This document shows positions 1 to 8,476 of a stretch of 64,000 bases of DNA, one piece after another. The notes below the pieces were generated by a model. The model did not search any database and was not told the DNA's origin. It saw nothing but the letters and a program-made list of their open reading frames with translations. The position numbers and the translations under genes are program-made. Numbering within the stretch: position 1 is the stretch's first letter; the number at the start of each line of letters is the position of its first letter. Source of the DNA: Prescottella agglutinans (GTDB taxonomy: Bacteria > Actinomycetota > Actinomycetes > Mycobacteriales > Mycobacteriaceae); the NCBI RefSeq assembly GCF_004011865.1, contig NZ_RKLP01000001.1, forward strand, positions 62,001 through 126,000. Reading direction: 5' to 3'.

Positions 1-1
1 G

Positions 2-640
2 CTCGTCGAGGACGACGACCGTCTCACCGACTTGCTCGACGACCTGCTCTCCGAGGAGGGCTATCGCGTCGACGTGGCCCGGGACGGCCAGACCGGCCTG
101 CACCGGGGCCTCACCCACCGGTACGACGTCATCGTCCTCGACCGGGGCCTCCCGGTGCGCAACGGCATCGAGGTGCTCCGTGCGCTGCGGCGGCGCGCTG
201 TCGACACCCCGGTTCTCGTCCTCACCGCACGCGGCACGCTCGACGACCGGGTCGAGGGGCTGGACGCCGGCGCCGAGGACTACCTGGTCAAGCCGTTCGA
301 GATACCCGAGTTCCTGGCGCGGCTCCGGGCTCTGCGGCGCCGCCGGCTCGACGTCGCGGAGTCGCTTCCCGTCGCGGGCCGGACACTCGACCTCGCGAGC
401 CGGACGGTGATCGGATCCGATGGCGCCGTCGAGTTGTCGGCCAGCGAGTGCGCACTGCTGGCGGCCCTCGCGCGATCCCCCGGTCAAGTGTTCACCCGCG
501 GGCAACTCCTCGACGCCGCCTTCGGCGCCGCCGACACCCCGGGCACGGTCGACACGTACGTCCACTACCTCCGCCGCAAACTCGGCCGCGACGTCGTCCG
601 GACGGTCCGCGGGGTGGGTTACCGGCTGGGGTCGCGATGA
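2..640 (+). CDS. OmpR-family response regulator (5' end outside window)
   Basis: DNA-binding response regulator of a two-component system. The reading frame is already open at base 2 and begins inside the receiver domain, so the true start lies upstream. The receiver carries the phospho-acceptor Asp (codon 140-142, in VIVLDRGLP), the switch Thr in VLVLTARG and the conserved Lys in YLVKPFE. A winged-helix OmpR/PhoB domain follows, with the typical ending VRGVGYRLG. Its stop overlaps the start of the histidine kinase gene by four bases (ATGA), so the two are translated together and form a cognate pair. The signal sensed cannot be read from the sequence. Confidence 0.95.
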   Translation, partial: LVEDDDRLTDLLDDLLSEEGYRVDVARDGQTGLHRGLTHRYDVIVLDRGLPVRNGIEVLRALRRRAVDTPVLVLTARGTLDDRVEGLDAGAEDYLVKPFEIPEFLARLRALRRRRLDVAESLPVAGRTLDLASRTVIGSDGAVELSASECALLAALARSPGQVFTRGQLLDAAFGAADTPGTVDTYVHYLRRKLGRDVVRTVRGVGYRLGSR

Positions 641-1902
641 CGACGCGGACGTTCCGTCGCCGCCCGAGCGTGTCGACCCGGCCGGCGACGGTGATCACGG
701 ACGAGCATCTGCTGAGGCGCGCCGGACGGCTCGCCGCGTTCCAGGCCGCCGCCGCGCTCGCCGTTGTGCTGGTCGTGGTCGGGCTGGTCGTGTTCGTCGT
801 GGACACCCGCGCCCAGTCGCGACAGATCGACGAGACACTGCGGTCGGTCGTCGCGTCCACCGAGGACGTCGACGATCCCCCGCCCGGGACGGCCCTCGCG
901 CTCCGGACCCCGGACGGCGTGACGGAGGTGAGCGCGGGCGCGCCGCCGCAGGCCGCGGCGCTGCTGGACGAACCCTCCGGGTTCACCACCGCCGACGACG
1001 GCGGCCACCGCTATCGCGCGTTCGTCGCCGACAACGCGCACGGCCGTGCCGCCGCACTCGTCGACCTCGAGCCGTTCGAGGCCGGGCGGGATCGGCTCCT
1101 GTCGGCCTTGGCGCTCGCCGAGATCGCCGGCATCGCGGCCTCCGCCCTCGTCATCGTCCTGTTGTCCCGCAGGTCGATCCGGCCGCTGACGCTGGCGCTG
1201 TCGTTGCAGCGACGATTCGTCGCAGACGCCTCGCACGAACTGCGTGCCCCGCTCACCGTCCTGCACACACGCGCGCAGCTGCTCGCCCGGCGGGCGGACC
1301 GGCTCGAGCCCGCCGAGATCACACGTCAGCTCGACGGGATCGTGGACGATACCCGCGCGCTGAGCGAGCTGGTCGAGGACCTCCTGCTGTCGGCGGCGCT
1401 GGAGGCGGGACCGGACACCCGCGAGCCAGTCGATCTGGTCCCGCTGTGCGAGCAGATCCGCGAGAGCGTCGCGGCGCACGCCGCGTCCCTCCGCGTCGCC
1501 GTCGACGTCGAACGGGACACCGACTCGGTGGTCGTGACCGGGTCGCGGCCGGCACTGCGGCGCGCCGTGCACGGACTGGTCGACAACGCCGTCACCCACG
1601 TGCGCCCGGGCGGTCGCGTGACCGTCCACATCGGCCACGACGACGAGCACGCCCGAATCTCCGTGACCGACAACGGCATCGGCATCGCACCCGCCCAGCG
1701 GCGGCATCTGTTCGTCCGATTCGCGCACGGCCCCGACCAGCCGGTCGGGGGGCGCCGATACGGCATCGGGCTCGCCCTCGTCCGGGAGGTCGCGGTCGCG
1801 CACGGCGGCGACGTGTTCGCGGAGTCGACCGAGGGAGCGGGGACGACGTTCACGGTCGTGCTGCCGCGCAGTTCCCAGAAGGCTCCAAGAATCGGCGCCT
1901 AG
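637..1902 (+). CDS. sensor histidine kinase
   Basis: Membrane histidine kinase of 421 residues, partner of the upstream regulator. Two membrane helices (about residues 34-56 and 155-176) flank a short extracytoplasmic sensor of roughly 95 residues. A linker leads into the H box with phospho-acceptor His200 (DASHELRAPLT), followed by the N box (LVDNAVTH), G1 (DNGIGI) and G2 (GIGLALV) boxes of the HATPase domain. The ATG at 637 was chosen because it overlaps the regulator stop. The linker after the second helix is very short and shows no obvious HAMP domain. Confidence 0.93.
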   Translation: MTTRTFRRRPSVSTRPATVITDEHLLRRAGRLAAFQAAAALAVVLVVVGLVVFVVDTRAQSRQIDETLRSVVASTEDVDDPPPGTALALRTPDGVTEVSAGAPPQAAALLDEPSGFTTADDGGHRYRAFVADNAHGRAAALVDLEPFEAGRDRLLSALALAEIAGIAASALVIVLLSRRSIRPLTLALSLQRRFVADASHELRAPLTVLHTRAQLLARRADRLEPAEITRQLDGIVDDTRALSELVEDLLLSAALEAGPDTREPVDLVPLCEQIRESVAAHAASLRVAVDVERDTDSVVVTGSRPALRRAVHGLVDNAVTHVRPGGRVTVHIGHDDEHARISVTDNGIGIAPAQRRHLFVRFAHGPDQPVGGRRYGIGLALVREVAVAHGGDVFAESTEGAGTTFTVVLPRSSQKAPRIGA

Positions 1903-1944
1903 CGTGGCCTCCGGTCGTACACATCCCGACGGAGGCGAGTCATC

Positions 1945-2472
1945 ATGGGCCCCACGACATTCAACGGAATGCCGATCCACCCGCTGTTCGTGCACTTCGT
2001 GGCGGTGCTGGTGCCGATATCCGCTCTGCTGGTGCTGCTGTCGGTCTGCTGGCCGGCCGCACGTCGGCGAATCGGCGTCCTGGCCCCCGTGATCGCACTG
2101 ATCACTCTGATCCTGGTCCCCCTCACGACGCACGCGGGCGAGTGGCTCGAGGAAAGGACGCCCGGCGACCCACTCGTGCGGATCCACGCCGAACTCGGCG
2201 ATCAACTGATCTTCTGGTCGGCCGGAGTCTTCCTGGTCTCCCTGGTGTGGTGGGCCGTCCACGATCCGCGGGTGCGCGCGTGGCGGGAGTCCCGCCGTGG
2301 GCCGTCGCGCGGGCGGACGCCCCGGGCGGTGGTGATCGCGCTGGCCGTCGTCGCGATCGCCGCGTCCGTGGGATCGGTCGTGCAGGTCTACCGAATCGGT
2401 GACAGCGGCGCGGCCGCGGTCTGGAGCGGATCCGGTGCCGGGGACGAGGAATCGGCCGACGTGACGCGGTGA
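1945..2472 (+). CDS. DUF2231-type membrane protein
   Basis: Small integral membrane protein of 175 residues. The opening FNGMPIHPLFVHF and the alternating hydrophobic segments (about four helices) fit the DUF2231 family, whose role is unknown; some members have been suggested to bind haem through the conserved His residues. A good Shine-Dalgarno (GGAGGCGAG) precedes the ATG. It lies 42 bases after the kinase gene on the same strand, so it may be co-transcribed with the two-component system. Its end faces the end of the speE-like gene 22 bases away. Confidence 0.75.
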   Translation: MGPTTFNGMPIHPLFVHFVAVLVPISALLVLLSVCWPAARRRIGVLAPVIALITLILVPLTTHAGEWLEERTPGDPLVRIHAELGDQLIFWSAGVFLVSLVWWAVHDPRVRAWRESRRGPSRGRTPRAVVIALAVVAIAASVGSVVQVYRIGDSGAAAVWSGSGAGDEESADVTR

Positions 2473-2494
2473 CCGTGTCGACGAGGCCTCGTCG

Positions 2495-4060
2495 TCAGCG
2501 CTCGAAGCCGCGTCGCATGTCGTCGACGATGCGCGGCCGGTCCAGGGTCGACGGCTCGAGGTCGCGGCGCTGGCGGTCGAGCGGGAACACCGCGGCCGAC
2601 GCGAGGGTCGCCGGGTCGAGGAACCGGCGCTCGGCGGCGTCCGGTGACAACGTCAGTTGCGGCGCGGGACCGGCCTGCGCGAGGACGTAGCCCCAGTCCC
2701 CGAAGCTCGGCACGTACACGTGGTAGGGCGTCGTGCCCAGTCCCACCGATCCGACGGTGGCGACGGTGCGCCAGAAGGCGTCGGGGGTGGAGTACGGGCT
2801 GCCGGACTGGACCACCAACAGCCCGCCGGGGGCGAGCGCGGTGGCCACCACCCCGTAGAACTCGGTCGAGTACAGCCGGCCGAGTGTCGGGGTGTCCGGG
2901 TCGGGCAGGTCGACGATGACGGCATCGAACTGTCCGCCCGCGCCCTCCCGCAACCACCGGAACGCGTCGTCGACGACGACCGTCACCCGCTCGTCCTCGA
3001 GGGCTCCGCCGTTGAGCGCCCGCAGGCGGGTGTTCGCCAGGTCGAGCACCGCCGGGTCCAGTTCCACCTGGACGATCTCCCGGACGCCGGGGTTGCGCAG
3101 CACCTCCCGGGCCGCGAGTCCGTCGCCGCCGCCGAGGATCAGCACCCGGCCGGGGTTGCGGGCGAGCACCGGGTACACCAGGGCCTCGGTGTACCGGTGC
3201 TCGTCGCGGCTCGAGAACTGCAGATCCCCGTCGAGGTAGAGGCGCACGTCGCCGGCGCGTTCGGTGACGACGATCTCCTGGTACTGCGAGCGCTGGGCGT
3301 ACACGACCGGGTCGGGGTACAGGCGCTGCCGTGATGTCGTCTCGATGTCCGACGCGCGCACCAGCAGCCCACCGAGCAGCGCGGCGGCCAGCAGCAGCGC
3401 GAGCATCGCCGACGCCCGGACCACGGGACGCAGGTGTCCGCGCAGCAGGAACAGCGCCGCGACGGCCGCCGCCACCAGGTTCACCATGCCGGTGAGTGCC
3501 GTCCCCCGGATCAGCCCGGCCGCCGGCAGCAGCACGAACGGCCACGCCAGTCCGCCGACCAGCGCGCCCGCGTAGTCGGCGGCGTTGAGGTTCGCGAGCA
3601 CCTTGCCGGTGTCGGCGGCGTCGCCCTCGCGGCCCGTCTGCAGCAGCGTCATCAGCAGCGGCACCTCGGCGCCGACGAGCATGCCGATCGCCGCAGTCGC
3701 GAGCACCAGCACCCACGTCGAGGAGCCGAGGAACGTGAACGCGACGTACAGCGCGGCGGCGCTGACGCCGCCGACGAGCCCGAGCACCACCTCGACCGCG
3801 ACGAACGACGGCGCGGCATGGCGCAGCAGGGGTTTGGCCGCGAGCGCGCCGAGCCCGAGCGCCGCGACGAACCCGGCCACGATGAGCGAGGTTTCGGTGA
3901 TGCCGCCGCCGGTGAGGCTGGTCGAGAGGGTCAGCAGCGCCAGTTCGTACACCAGGCCGCACGCCGCGCACGCCGCGACGGCCGCGAGCAGCACCACCCG
4001 CGACCGGCGACCCAGCGCGGGCTGCGACCGGGCCGGCTCGACGGGCGCGGTCACCGTCAC
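2495..4060 (-). CDS. speE: membrane-anchored polyamine aminopropyltransferase (spermidine synthase family)
   Basis: Protein of 521 residues. The N-terminal half (about residues 20-235) consists of six to seven hydrophobic helices. The C-terminal half is a spermidine-synthase domain with the signature YLDGDLQFSSRDEHRY (about 275-290), the SAM-type glycine loop ILGGGDG (about 308-314), VELDP and the acidic catalytic stretch VDLPDPDTP (about 383-391). The family transfers an aminopropyl group from decarboxylated SAM to a diamine. Length and architecture match Rv2601 of M. tuberculosis. The GTG start overlaps the stop of the upstream DUF350 gene (GTGA). It is the last gene of a five-gene coupled operon. 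Whether it makes spermidine or modifies another amine is not evident. Confidence 0.88.
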   Translation of the reverse strand: MTVTAPVEPARSQPALGRRSRVVLLAAVAACAACGLVYELALLTLSTSLTGGGITETSLIVAGFVAALGLGALAAKPLLRHAAPSFVAVEVVLGLVGGVSAAALYVAFTFLGSSTWVLVLATAAIGMLVGAEVPLLMTLLQTGREGDAADTGKVLANLNAADYAGALVGGLAWPFVLLPAAGLIRGTALTGMVNLVAAAVAALFLLRGHLRPVVRASAMLALLLAAALLGGLLVRASDIETTSRQRLYPDPVVYAQRSQYQEIVVTERAGDVRLYLDGDLQFSSRDEHRYTEALVYPVLARNPGRVLILGGGDGLAAREVLRNPGVREIVQVELDPAVLDLANTRLRALNGGALEDERVTVVVDDAFRWLREGAGGQFDAVIVDLPDPDTPTLGRLYSTEFYGVVATALAPGGLLVVQSGSPYSTPDAFWRTVATVGSVGLGTTPYHVYVPSFGDWGYVLAQAGPAPQLTLSPDAAERRFLDPATLASAAVFPLDRQRRDLEPSTLDRPRIVDDMRRGFER

Positions 4061-4563
4061 GACAGCGCGGCGGCGTTGACCAGCCCGACCGCGAACAGAG
4101 TCACCGCGACCGCCCATGCGGCGCCGCACATGCGCGGCTCGTCGACCAGCGCGACCAGACGCCCGGGCAGCAGCACGTTCATGATCGCGAGCGCGGCTGC
4201 CTGGAGCACCACGCCGACCACGCCGTACACCAGCGAATCGGTGATGCCCTGCGCGAACCCGTCGGAGCTGGTCAGGATGGCGGTCACCACGATGATCGCC
4301 AGCGCCAGGTGATTGGCCCCGAGCAGCAGCGCCGCGTTGGGGTTCTTCGCGACGTACACCTGATGTCGCAGGTTGCCCGGCGTGAGCGCGTCGAGCATCG
4401 CGAATCCGGCTGTCAGCACTCCGATCCCGACCGCGAAGTAGGCGAGCGTGGCCAGGACGCCACCGACCACCGGCAGGAACTCGACGGTTCCGATCTCGGT
4501 GGCGGCGGCCAGGTTCGTGACGGTCATGTTCGCGCTCCCCGCTAGGTGTGTGTTGGCGGTCAT
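4057..4563 (-). CDS. DUF350 membrane protein
   Basis: Integral membrane protein of 168 residues with four to five hydrophobic helices, matching the DUF350 (YjfL-like) family and the position of Rv2600. Its function is unknown. The chosen ATG overlaps the stop of the DUF4247 gene by four bases. An internal ATG at 4527 is preceded by a GGGGAGCG ribosome site and would give 156 residues, so the start is uncertain. DUF350 genes are repeatedly found next to spermidine-synthase-like genes and stress-related membrane genes, which suggests a shared envelope role (inference). Confidence 0.82.
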   Translation of the reverse strand: MTANTHLAGSANMTVTNLAAATEIGTVEFLPVVGGVLATLAYFAVGIGVLTAGFAMLDALTPGNLRHQVYVAKNPNAALLLGANHLALAIIVVTAILTSSDGFAQGITDSLVYGVVGVVLQAAALAIMNVLLPGRLVALVDEPRMCGAAWAVAVTLFAVGLVNAAALS

Positions 4564-4961
4564 TTCGCGGATCCCGATCCGCCCGAGGTGTTCCCTGCGG
4601 CCGGTGACCCGGGGGTGAACCCAGTGCCCAGGTAGGTGAAATGGCCGCTGCGGTAACGGCCGTCGAGGTCCTCGACGTCGATCGTGCTGCCGCCGCCCGG
4701 CGCGGGCCCGACGGTGACGATGTCGTCGTTGTACCGCAGGTATTCGTTGTTGCCGTCGGCCTTGCGGGCCGCCGGCACGTCATCGCGGACGATGCGCGAG
4801 ACGGTGGTACCGACGGGATCCGGTGAGTAGTAGGTGGCAATGTCGCCCTGGGTGCCACGGTGCGCGAACTTGTCGGCGATGTGGTCGCGCACTCCCCCAC
4901 CGCATCCGCTGGTCAGCAGCACCGCGGCGACGGCCAGGGCGCCGAGCATCCCGCGCCTCAC
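4560..4961 (-). CDS. DUF4247 lipoprotein
   Basis: Predicted lipoprotein of 133 residues. The N terminus has two Arg, a hydrophobic stretch and a Cys at about residue 20 (LLTSGC), consistent with lipid attachment although the residue at -3 is Thr rather than Leu. The soluble part is short and ends in a Gly/Ser-rich tail. It matches the DUF4247 family and the place of Rv2599. The GTG start overlaps the DUF2617 stop (GTGA). It probably sits on the outer face of the cytoplasmic membrane beside the DUF350 protein. Function unknown. Confidence 0.78.
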   Translation of the reverse strand: MRRGMLGALAVAAVLLTSGCGGGVRDHIADKFAHRGTQGDIATYYSPDPVGTTVSRIVRDDVPAARKADGNNEYLRYNDDIVTVGPAPGGGSTIDVEDLDGRYRSGHFTYLGTGFTPGSPAAGNTSGGSGSAK

Positions 4962-5461
4962 GCCCGCCACCTGCTCTCGGTCTCGACCACCGTGCCGGTC
5001 ACCGCGCCCGGATACAGATGCCAGGTCCGCCAGCGCCATTCGCCGTCGACGGCGACCGCCGTCAGCGCGGTCAGGGCGTCACGGTCGCCGGGAAAGGTCC
5101 CGCAGATCCAGTCGTCACCGTCGGCCTGCGCACGCAACTGCGCCGCCCGTGCCCGCAGTTCGGCGGCCGGGACCCGCGCGACCCGCGAGACGAACCGGTA
5201 TCCGGACCGCTCGTCGACCGCCGGGAGGTCGCGTCCGCCGACCCGGCGGGCGTCGCACGAGACCTGCTCGGTGAAGCGCCTTTCCGCGGTGGAGGCGGTC
5301 ACGACGTGCGACGCCCCGAGGACGCCGAGCGTGAGCGCTCCGGCGGCCTCGTCGCGCAGATGCAGTTCCGCGAGGGCCTCGGGGGCCGGGGCGTCGAGCA
5401 CCAGGCCGAGCGCGTCCGCGTCGACGTCCGACGGTGCGACGTCGAGCAGATGCACGCTCAC
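4958..5461 (-). CDS. DUF2617 protein
   Basis: Soluble protein of 167 residues matching DUF2617 and the position of Rv2598. It begins VSVHLLDVAPSDVDADALG and has no membrane segment or signal peptide. The GTG start overlaps the stop of the DUF4178 gene by four bases. The role of the family is not known. Its fixed place between DUF4178 and DUF4247 genes in actinobacteria suggests that it works with the membrane partners and the aminopropyltransferase. Confidence 0.78.
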   Translation of the reverse strand: MSVHLLDVAPSDVDADALGLVLDAPAPEALAELHLRDEAAGALTLGVLGASHVVTASTAERRFTEQVSCDARRVGGRDLPAVDERSGYRFVSRVARVPAAELRARAAQLRAQADGDDWICGTFPGDRDALTALTAVAVDGEWRWRTWHLYPGAVTGTVVETESRWRA

Positions 5462-6054
5462 GTGGCGGGGCCCGCGTGGATGACCGTCAGCTCGCCGCGG
5501 GTGACGGCGCGGCCCGTCGACACCTCCCACGACGCGGTCTTCGCCCATCGCTCGAACGCGAGCAGCCCGGTCTCGTCGGCGGTCGCGTAGTCCGCGTAGT
5601 CCATCGACCCGGACGGCGCGGTGCCGGTGGTGCCCTCGGCGGTGAACCGGGCCGAGCCGGACTCGATCTTCCGGTACACCCGGTCGTCGAGGATCACGTC
5701 GCCACCGGGTTCGAGGCCGGTCCCCTCGCGCCGCATCCACAGCGTCATCTCGAGTTCGCCCTCGTCGTCCTCGACCGTGAGCCAGCGCCGCCCCGTGGAG
5801 CCGTCGAGCAGGTGCTCGTGCCAGCGGTATCCCTCCTGGTCGAGGGTGATGGTGCCGCGGACGACGTGGTCGATGCCGGCGTATGTGACGATGTCGCCGA
5901 CGCCGATCTTGTGCGGGTCGTAGACCTCCGGGTAGTCGGCGAGCGGATCGACCCGCCCGGGTGTGGCGGGAGTCCGTGCGCGCCACACGAATACGGCGAT
6001 GCCGGCGATCACAACCAGGATCAGCAGGACAATCAGAAGAATCAGGACAGTCAT
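5458..6054 (-). CDS. DUF4178 membrane-anchored protein
   Basis: First gene of the coupled operon; 198 residues. One N-terminal membrane helix (residues 2-23) is followed by a cytoplasmic or surface domain with the DUF4178 pattern (KIGVGDIVTYAG, then WLTVEDDEGELEMTLW). It matches the Rv2597 position. The ATG at 6054 starts right at the membrane helix, and no upstream frame makes sense as protein. The divergent gap to the VIT1-like gene (6055-6205) must hold promoters for both directions. Function unknown. Confidence 0.8.
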   Translation of the reverse strand: MTVLILLIVLLILVVIAGIAVFVWRARTPATPGRVDPLADYPEVYDPHKIGVGDIVTYAGIDHVVRGTITLDQEGYRWHEHLLDGSTGRRWLTVEDDEGELEMTLWMRREGTGLEPGGDVILDDRVYRKIESGSARFTAEGTTGTAPSGSMDYADYATADETGLLAFERWAKTASWEVSTGRAVTRGELTVIHAGPAT

Positions 6055-6205
6055 CCGGGCAGCGCTCCCCCTACGTCGATTCGGTGCGACGCCAGACCCT
6101 ACCGGCGCACGGCCACGGACAGCCAGTCGCGTCCGAGCGCGGTTGCAGCTTCGGGCAGCCTTGCATTGCTGGTGGATCGGACTCGCTCGCAATAGCCTTC
6201 GGGTT

Positions 6206-6958
6206 GTGACCTCGAACGCGGAGTCCCCCGATTCGACGCACCGCACCTCCAACGGTCCGCACGCCGCCGAACCCCACGTCGGTGCACTCGCGTCGCGCCT
6301 GAACTGGCTGCGCGCCGGTGTGCTCGGCGCCAACGACGGCATCGTCTCCGTCGCCGGCCTGGTCGTCGGTGTCGCGGCGGCCACCACCGACCGCGGGCCG
6401 ATCCTCACTGCCGGGCTGGCGGGCCTGGCCGCCGGCGCCGTGTCGATGGCCCTCGGCGAGTACGTGTCGGTCAGCACACAACGCGACAGCGAGCGGGCGC
6501 TGCTGGCGAAGGAACGTGTCGAGCTGTCGACCATCCCCGAGGCCGAACTCGACGAACTGGCCTCGCTCTACGAGGACAAGGGGCTGTCGCCGGCGACCGC
6601 GCGGAAGGTCGCCGAAGAGCTCACCGCGCACGACGCGTTCGCCGCGCACGCCGAAGCCGAACTGGGCATCGACCCCGACGAGCTCACCAACCCGTGGCAG
6701 GCCGCGATCGCGTCGGCGATCTCGTTCACGGTGGGCGCGATCCTGCCCATGCTCGCGATCCTGCTGCCACCGGCCAGCGCCCGGATCCCGGTCACCTTCG
6801 TGGCGATGCTGGCGGCGCTCGCGATCACCGGCAGCCTCAGCGCCCGACTAGGCGGCGCCAGCCGACCCCGCGCCGTGCTGCGCGTGGTGACCGGCGGCGC
6901 ACTGGCGATGGCCGTCACCTACGGGATCGGCCAGCTACTCGGCGTCGCCGGCGTCTGA
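6206..6958 (+). CDS. VIT1/CCC1-family transporter
   Basis: Membrane protein of 250 residues of the VIT1/CCC1 family, whose characterised members move Fe2+ or Mn2+ into vacuoles or out of the cytosol. The family motif LGANDGIVSVAGLVVG is present in the first helix, then an acidic amphipathic middle region (about residues 95-160, rich in Glu and Asp and probably metal-binding), then three further helices. The GTG at 6206 precedes a short polar N terminus; there is no strong ribosome site. Its 3' end overlaps the convergent phosphatase gene by 24 bases. Confidence 0.85.
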   Translation: MTSNAESPDSTHRTSNGPHAAEPHVGALASRLNWLRAGVLGANDGIVSVAGLVVGVAAATTDRGPILTAGLAGLAAGAVSMALGEYVSVSTQRDSERALLAKERVELSTIPEAELDELASLYEDKGLSPATARKVAEELTAHDAFAAHAEAELGIDPDELTNPWQAAIASAISFTVGAILPMLAILLPPASARIPVTFVAMLAALAITGSLSARLGGASRPRAVLRVVTGGALAMAVTYGIGQLLGVAGV

Positions 6959-7507
6959 CGCCCGTCCCGCCGACTCGCCCAGCAGCCATTCCTCGAAGGC
7001 CGCGTTGCACAGGCACGCCGGGGACCTCCGCGCCCGCAGCAACGCCACCGCACCGGCCGGGTCCGCCTCCCCGGACAGCACCATCGCCCGCGCCGCGACG
7101 AGACTCGAACGGTTGAGCCCCACCTGGCAGTGCACCAGCACCGGCCCGGTCTCCCGGCACACGTTCACCCACGCCGCGAGCGCGTCGACCTGATCGAACC
7201 CCTGCTCGGCGCTGTCGTACATGCGCACGTACATCTCGGAGTCGATGTTGTGTCGGATGTCGTACTGCTCCCACGGGTAGAGCGACACGAGGTGGACGAC
7301 GAAGTCCGGGAGGACCAGGCCGTCCCGGCAGCCGCCCTGCCACAGGTTCGGGGCGATCTCGCTGATCACCGGAACGTCGAACGGGATGTGCCCGTGCGCG
7401 GTGATCCCGACCAGGTGCTGCCGCATCGGGTCGATCTGGATGTCGATCGCGGTGGGGTCGACCGCCGTGGGGTCGACCGCCGTGGGGTCGACCAAGTCGT
7501 CGTTCAC
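6935..7507 (-). CDS. dual-specificity/tyrosine phosphatase-like protein
   Basis: Soluble protein of 190 residues with the Cys-phosphatase signature HCQVGLNRSS (nucleophile Cys127, Arg133) and a candidate general acid in MYDSAEQG (Asp98). It therefore probably removes phosphate from protein Tyr/Ser or from a small molecule. The N terminus holds three tandem VDPTA units encoded by a 15-base repeat. The GTG at 7507 was chosen because the family fold begins soon after it; the frame stays open to an ATG at 7624, so a longer form is possible. It overlaps the 3' end of the VIT1-like gene. Confidence 0.75.
   Translation of the reverse strand: MNDDLVDPTAVDPTAVDPTAIDIQIDPMRQHLVGITAHGHIPFDVPVISEIAPNLWQGGCRDGLVLPDFVVHLVSLYPWEQYDIRHNIDSEMYVRMYDSAEQGFDQVDALAAWVNVCRETGPVLVHCQVGLNRSSLVAARAMVLSGEADPAGAVALLRARRSPACLCNAAFEEWLLGESAGRASDAGDAE
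7452..7493. repeat. 15-base tandem repeat inside the phosphatase gene
   Basis: Unit GTGGGGTCGACCGCC is present twice exactly, with a third copy matching in its first 12 bases. On the coding (minus) strand it encodes repeated VDPTA at the N terminus of the phosphatase-like protein. Units of a whole number of codons can change copy number without a frameshift. Confidence 0.9.
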
Positions 7508-7645
7508 GCTCGGGTCCGTTCGGGTCGCGGCCAAGACTTCCTGAGGATTCCAGTATCTCCGTTTTCCGCTGAGAGGCGCCGAAAAGCGCACCGAACGGAC
7601 ATGCGGTGGCCGGTAGAGGATCACGCAGTAGGCGCGGGGAGCCCG

Positions 7646-8185
7646 TCACATCGGTGCGTCTTCACCCCAGACGTGCGCCGCGTAGCGCGGGCAGGTCTCG
7701 TCGTCGTCCAGATCGTCGAGACACCTCGCCAGCTCCGGAACGTTGTGCAGTGCAGCGAAGGACATGAGCAGATACCGAAGGTCGCGCTCGTTCCCGATGG
7801 GAAACGCCGACTCGGCGGCGGCCAGTTCGAGCGCGCGGGCGAGGGCTGCTCGATAGGCGGACTCGACGGTGTCCGGTACGGCGAACAGCGGATCCGATCC
7901 GGGCTCCCAATCGGCCGCGATGAGGCCGAACACGGTGACGTACTCGAACCGCGCGCCGGGCGGTAGCGATTCGGCAATGCGCACGAGGTGAGGGAATGCC
8001 GCGATGGCCGCCGGCCACGTCGTGCCTTCCGAGCACAGGGCAGGCCAGCCGTCCGCGAAGTGCGCAGCGTCCGCGGGATCTCGGGAAAGCTCCGTCAGCC
8101 ACTTCGGCACCCAGGAACCGTCGCCCTCCCGTGTCGGTAGCGACGCCCAGGCGGGGTCGTCGAAGGGCAGCGCGGATTGGATCAC
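7646..8185 (-). CDS. hypothetical protein
   Basis: I do not recognise this 179-residue soluble protein. It is acidic and leucine/alanine-rich, with several Trp and no membrane or signal segment. Alpha-helical stretches such as YRAALARALELAAAES and a C-terminal LARCLDDLDDDETC suggest a helical repeat fold of the kind seen in SMI1/immunity-associated or HEAT-like proteins (weak inference). The GTG at 8185 was chosen over upstream codons because GAGGAG lies ten bases before it. It stands alone between the phosphatase and tRNA-Val. Confidence 0.6.
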   Translation of the reverse strand: MIQSALPFDDPAWASLPTREGDGSWVPKWLTELSRDPADAAHFADGWPALCSEGTTWPAAIAAFPHLVRIAESLPPGARFEYVTVFGLIAADWEPGSDPLFAVPDTVESAYRAALARALELAAAESAFPIGNERDLRYLLMSFAALHNVPELARCLDDLDDDETCPRYAAHVWGEDAPM

Positions 8186-8323
8186 GTGTTCGCTCTCCTC
8201 GGAGATTCGGACCGTTCCTGGACGACGATCTCCAGGTCGTCGCGACGGCATCGAGCGCTGCGAGCACCCCAGCGACTGTCGGCAGAATGTCGGCATGCCG
8301 ACGAAGATGGACCCTGGGGAATG

Positions 8324-8361
8324 AAAAACCCCTGGACTGCATGCTCTCTGCAGTCCAGGGG
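8324..8361 (-). terminator. intrinsic terminator after tRNA-Val
   Basis: Perfect 13-bp stem (8329-8341 with 8349-8361) with a 7-base loop, followed on the minus strand by five T (8328-8324). It sits 11 bases past the 3' end of tRNA-Val, so it ends that transcript. Confidence 0.9.
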
Positions 8362-8372
8362 GATTGTTGCCG

Positions 8373-8444
8373 TGGGCGCGGAGGGTTTCGAACCCCCGAC
8401 CGCTGGTGTGTAAAACCAGAGCTCTACCACTGAGCTACACGCCC
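8373..8444 (-). tRNA. tRNA-Val (anticodon TAC)
   Basis: 72-base cloverleaf on the minus strand. The acceptor arm GGGCGTG pairs with CGCGCCC, followed by discriminator A. The D arm GCTC/GAGC and the anticodon stem CTGGT/ACCAG around loop TTTACAC give anticodon TAC. The T arm holds TTCGAAA. The CCA end is not encoded. A terminator follows at 8361-8324. Confidence 0.95.
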
Positions 8445-8476
8445 GAAATCCGGCGACGAATGCCGCCGGAATCGCT

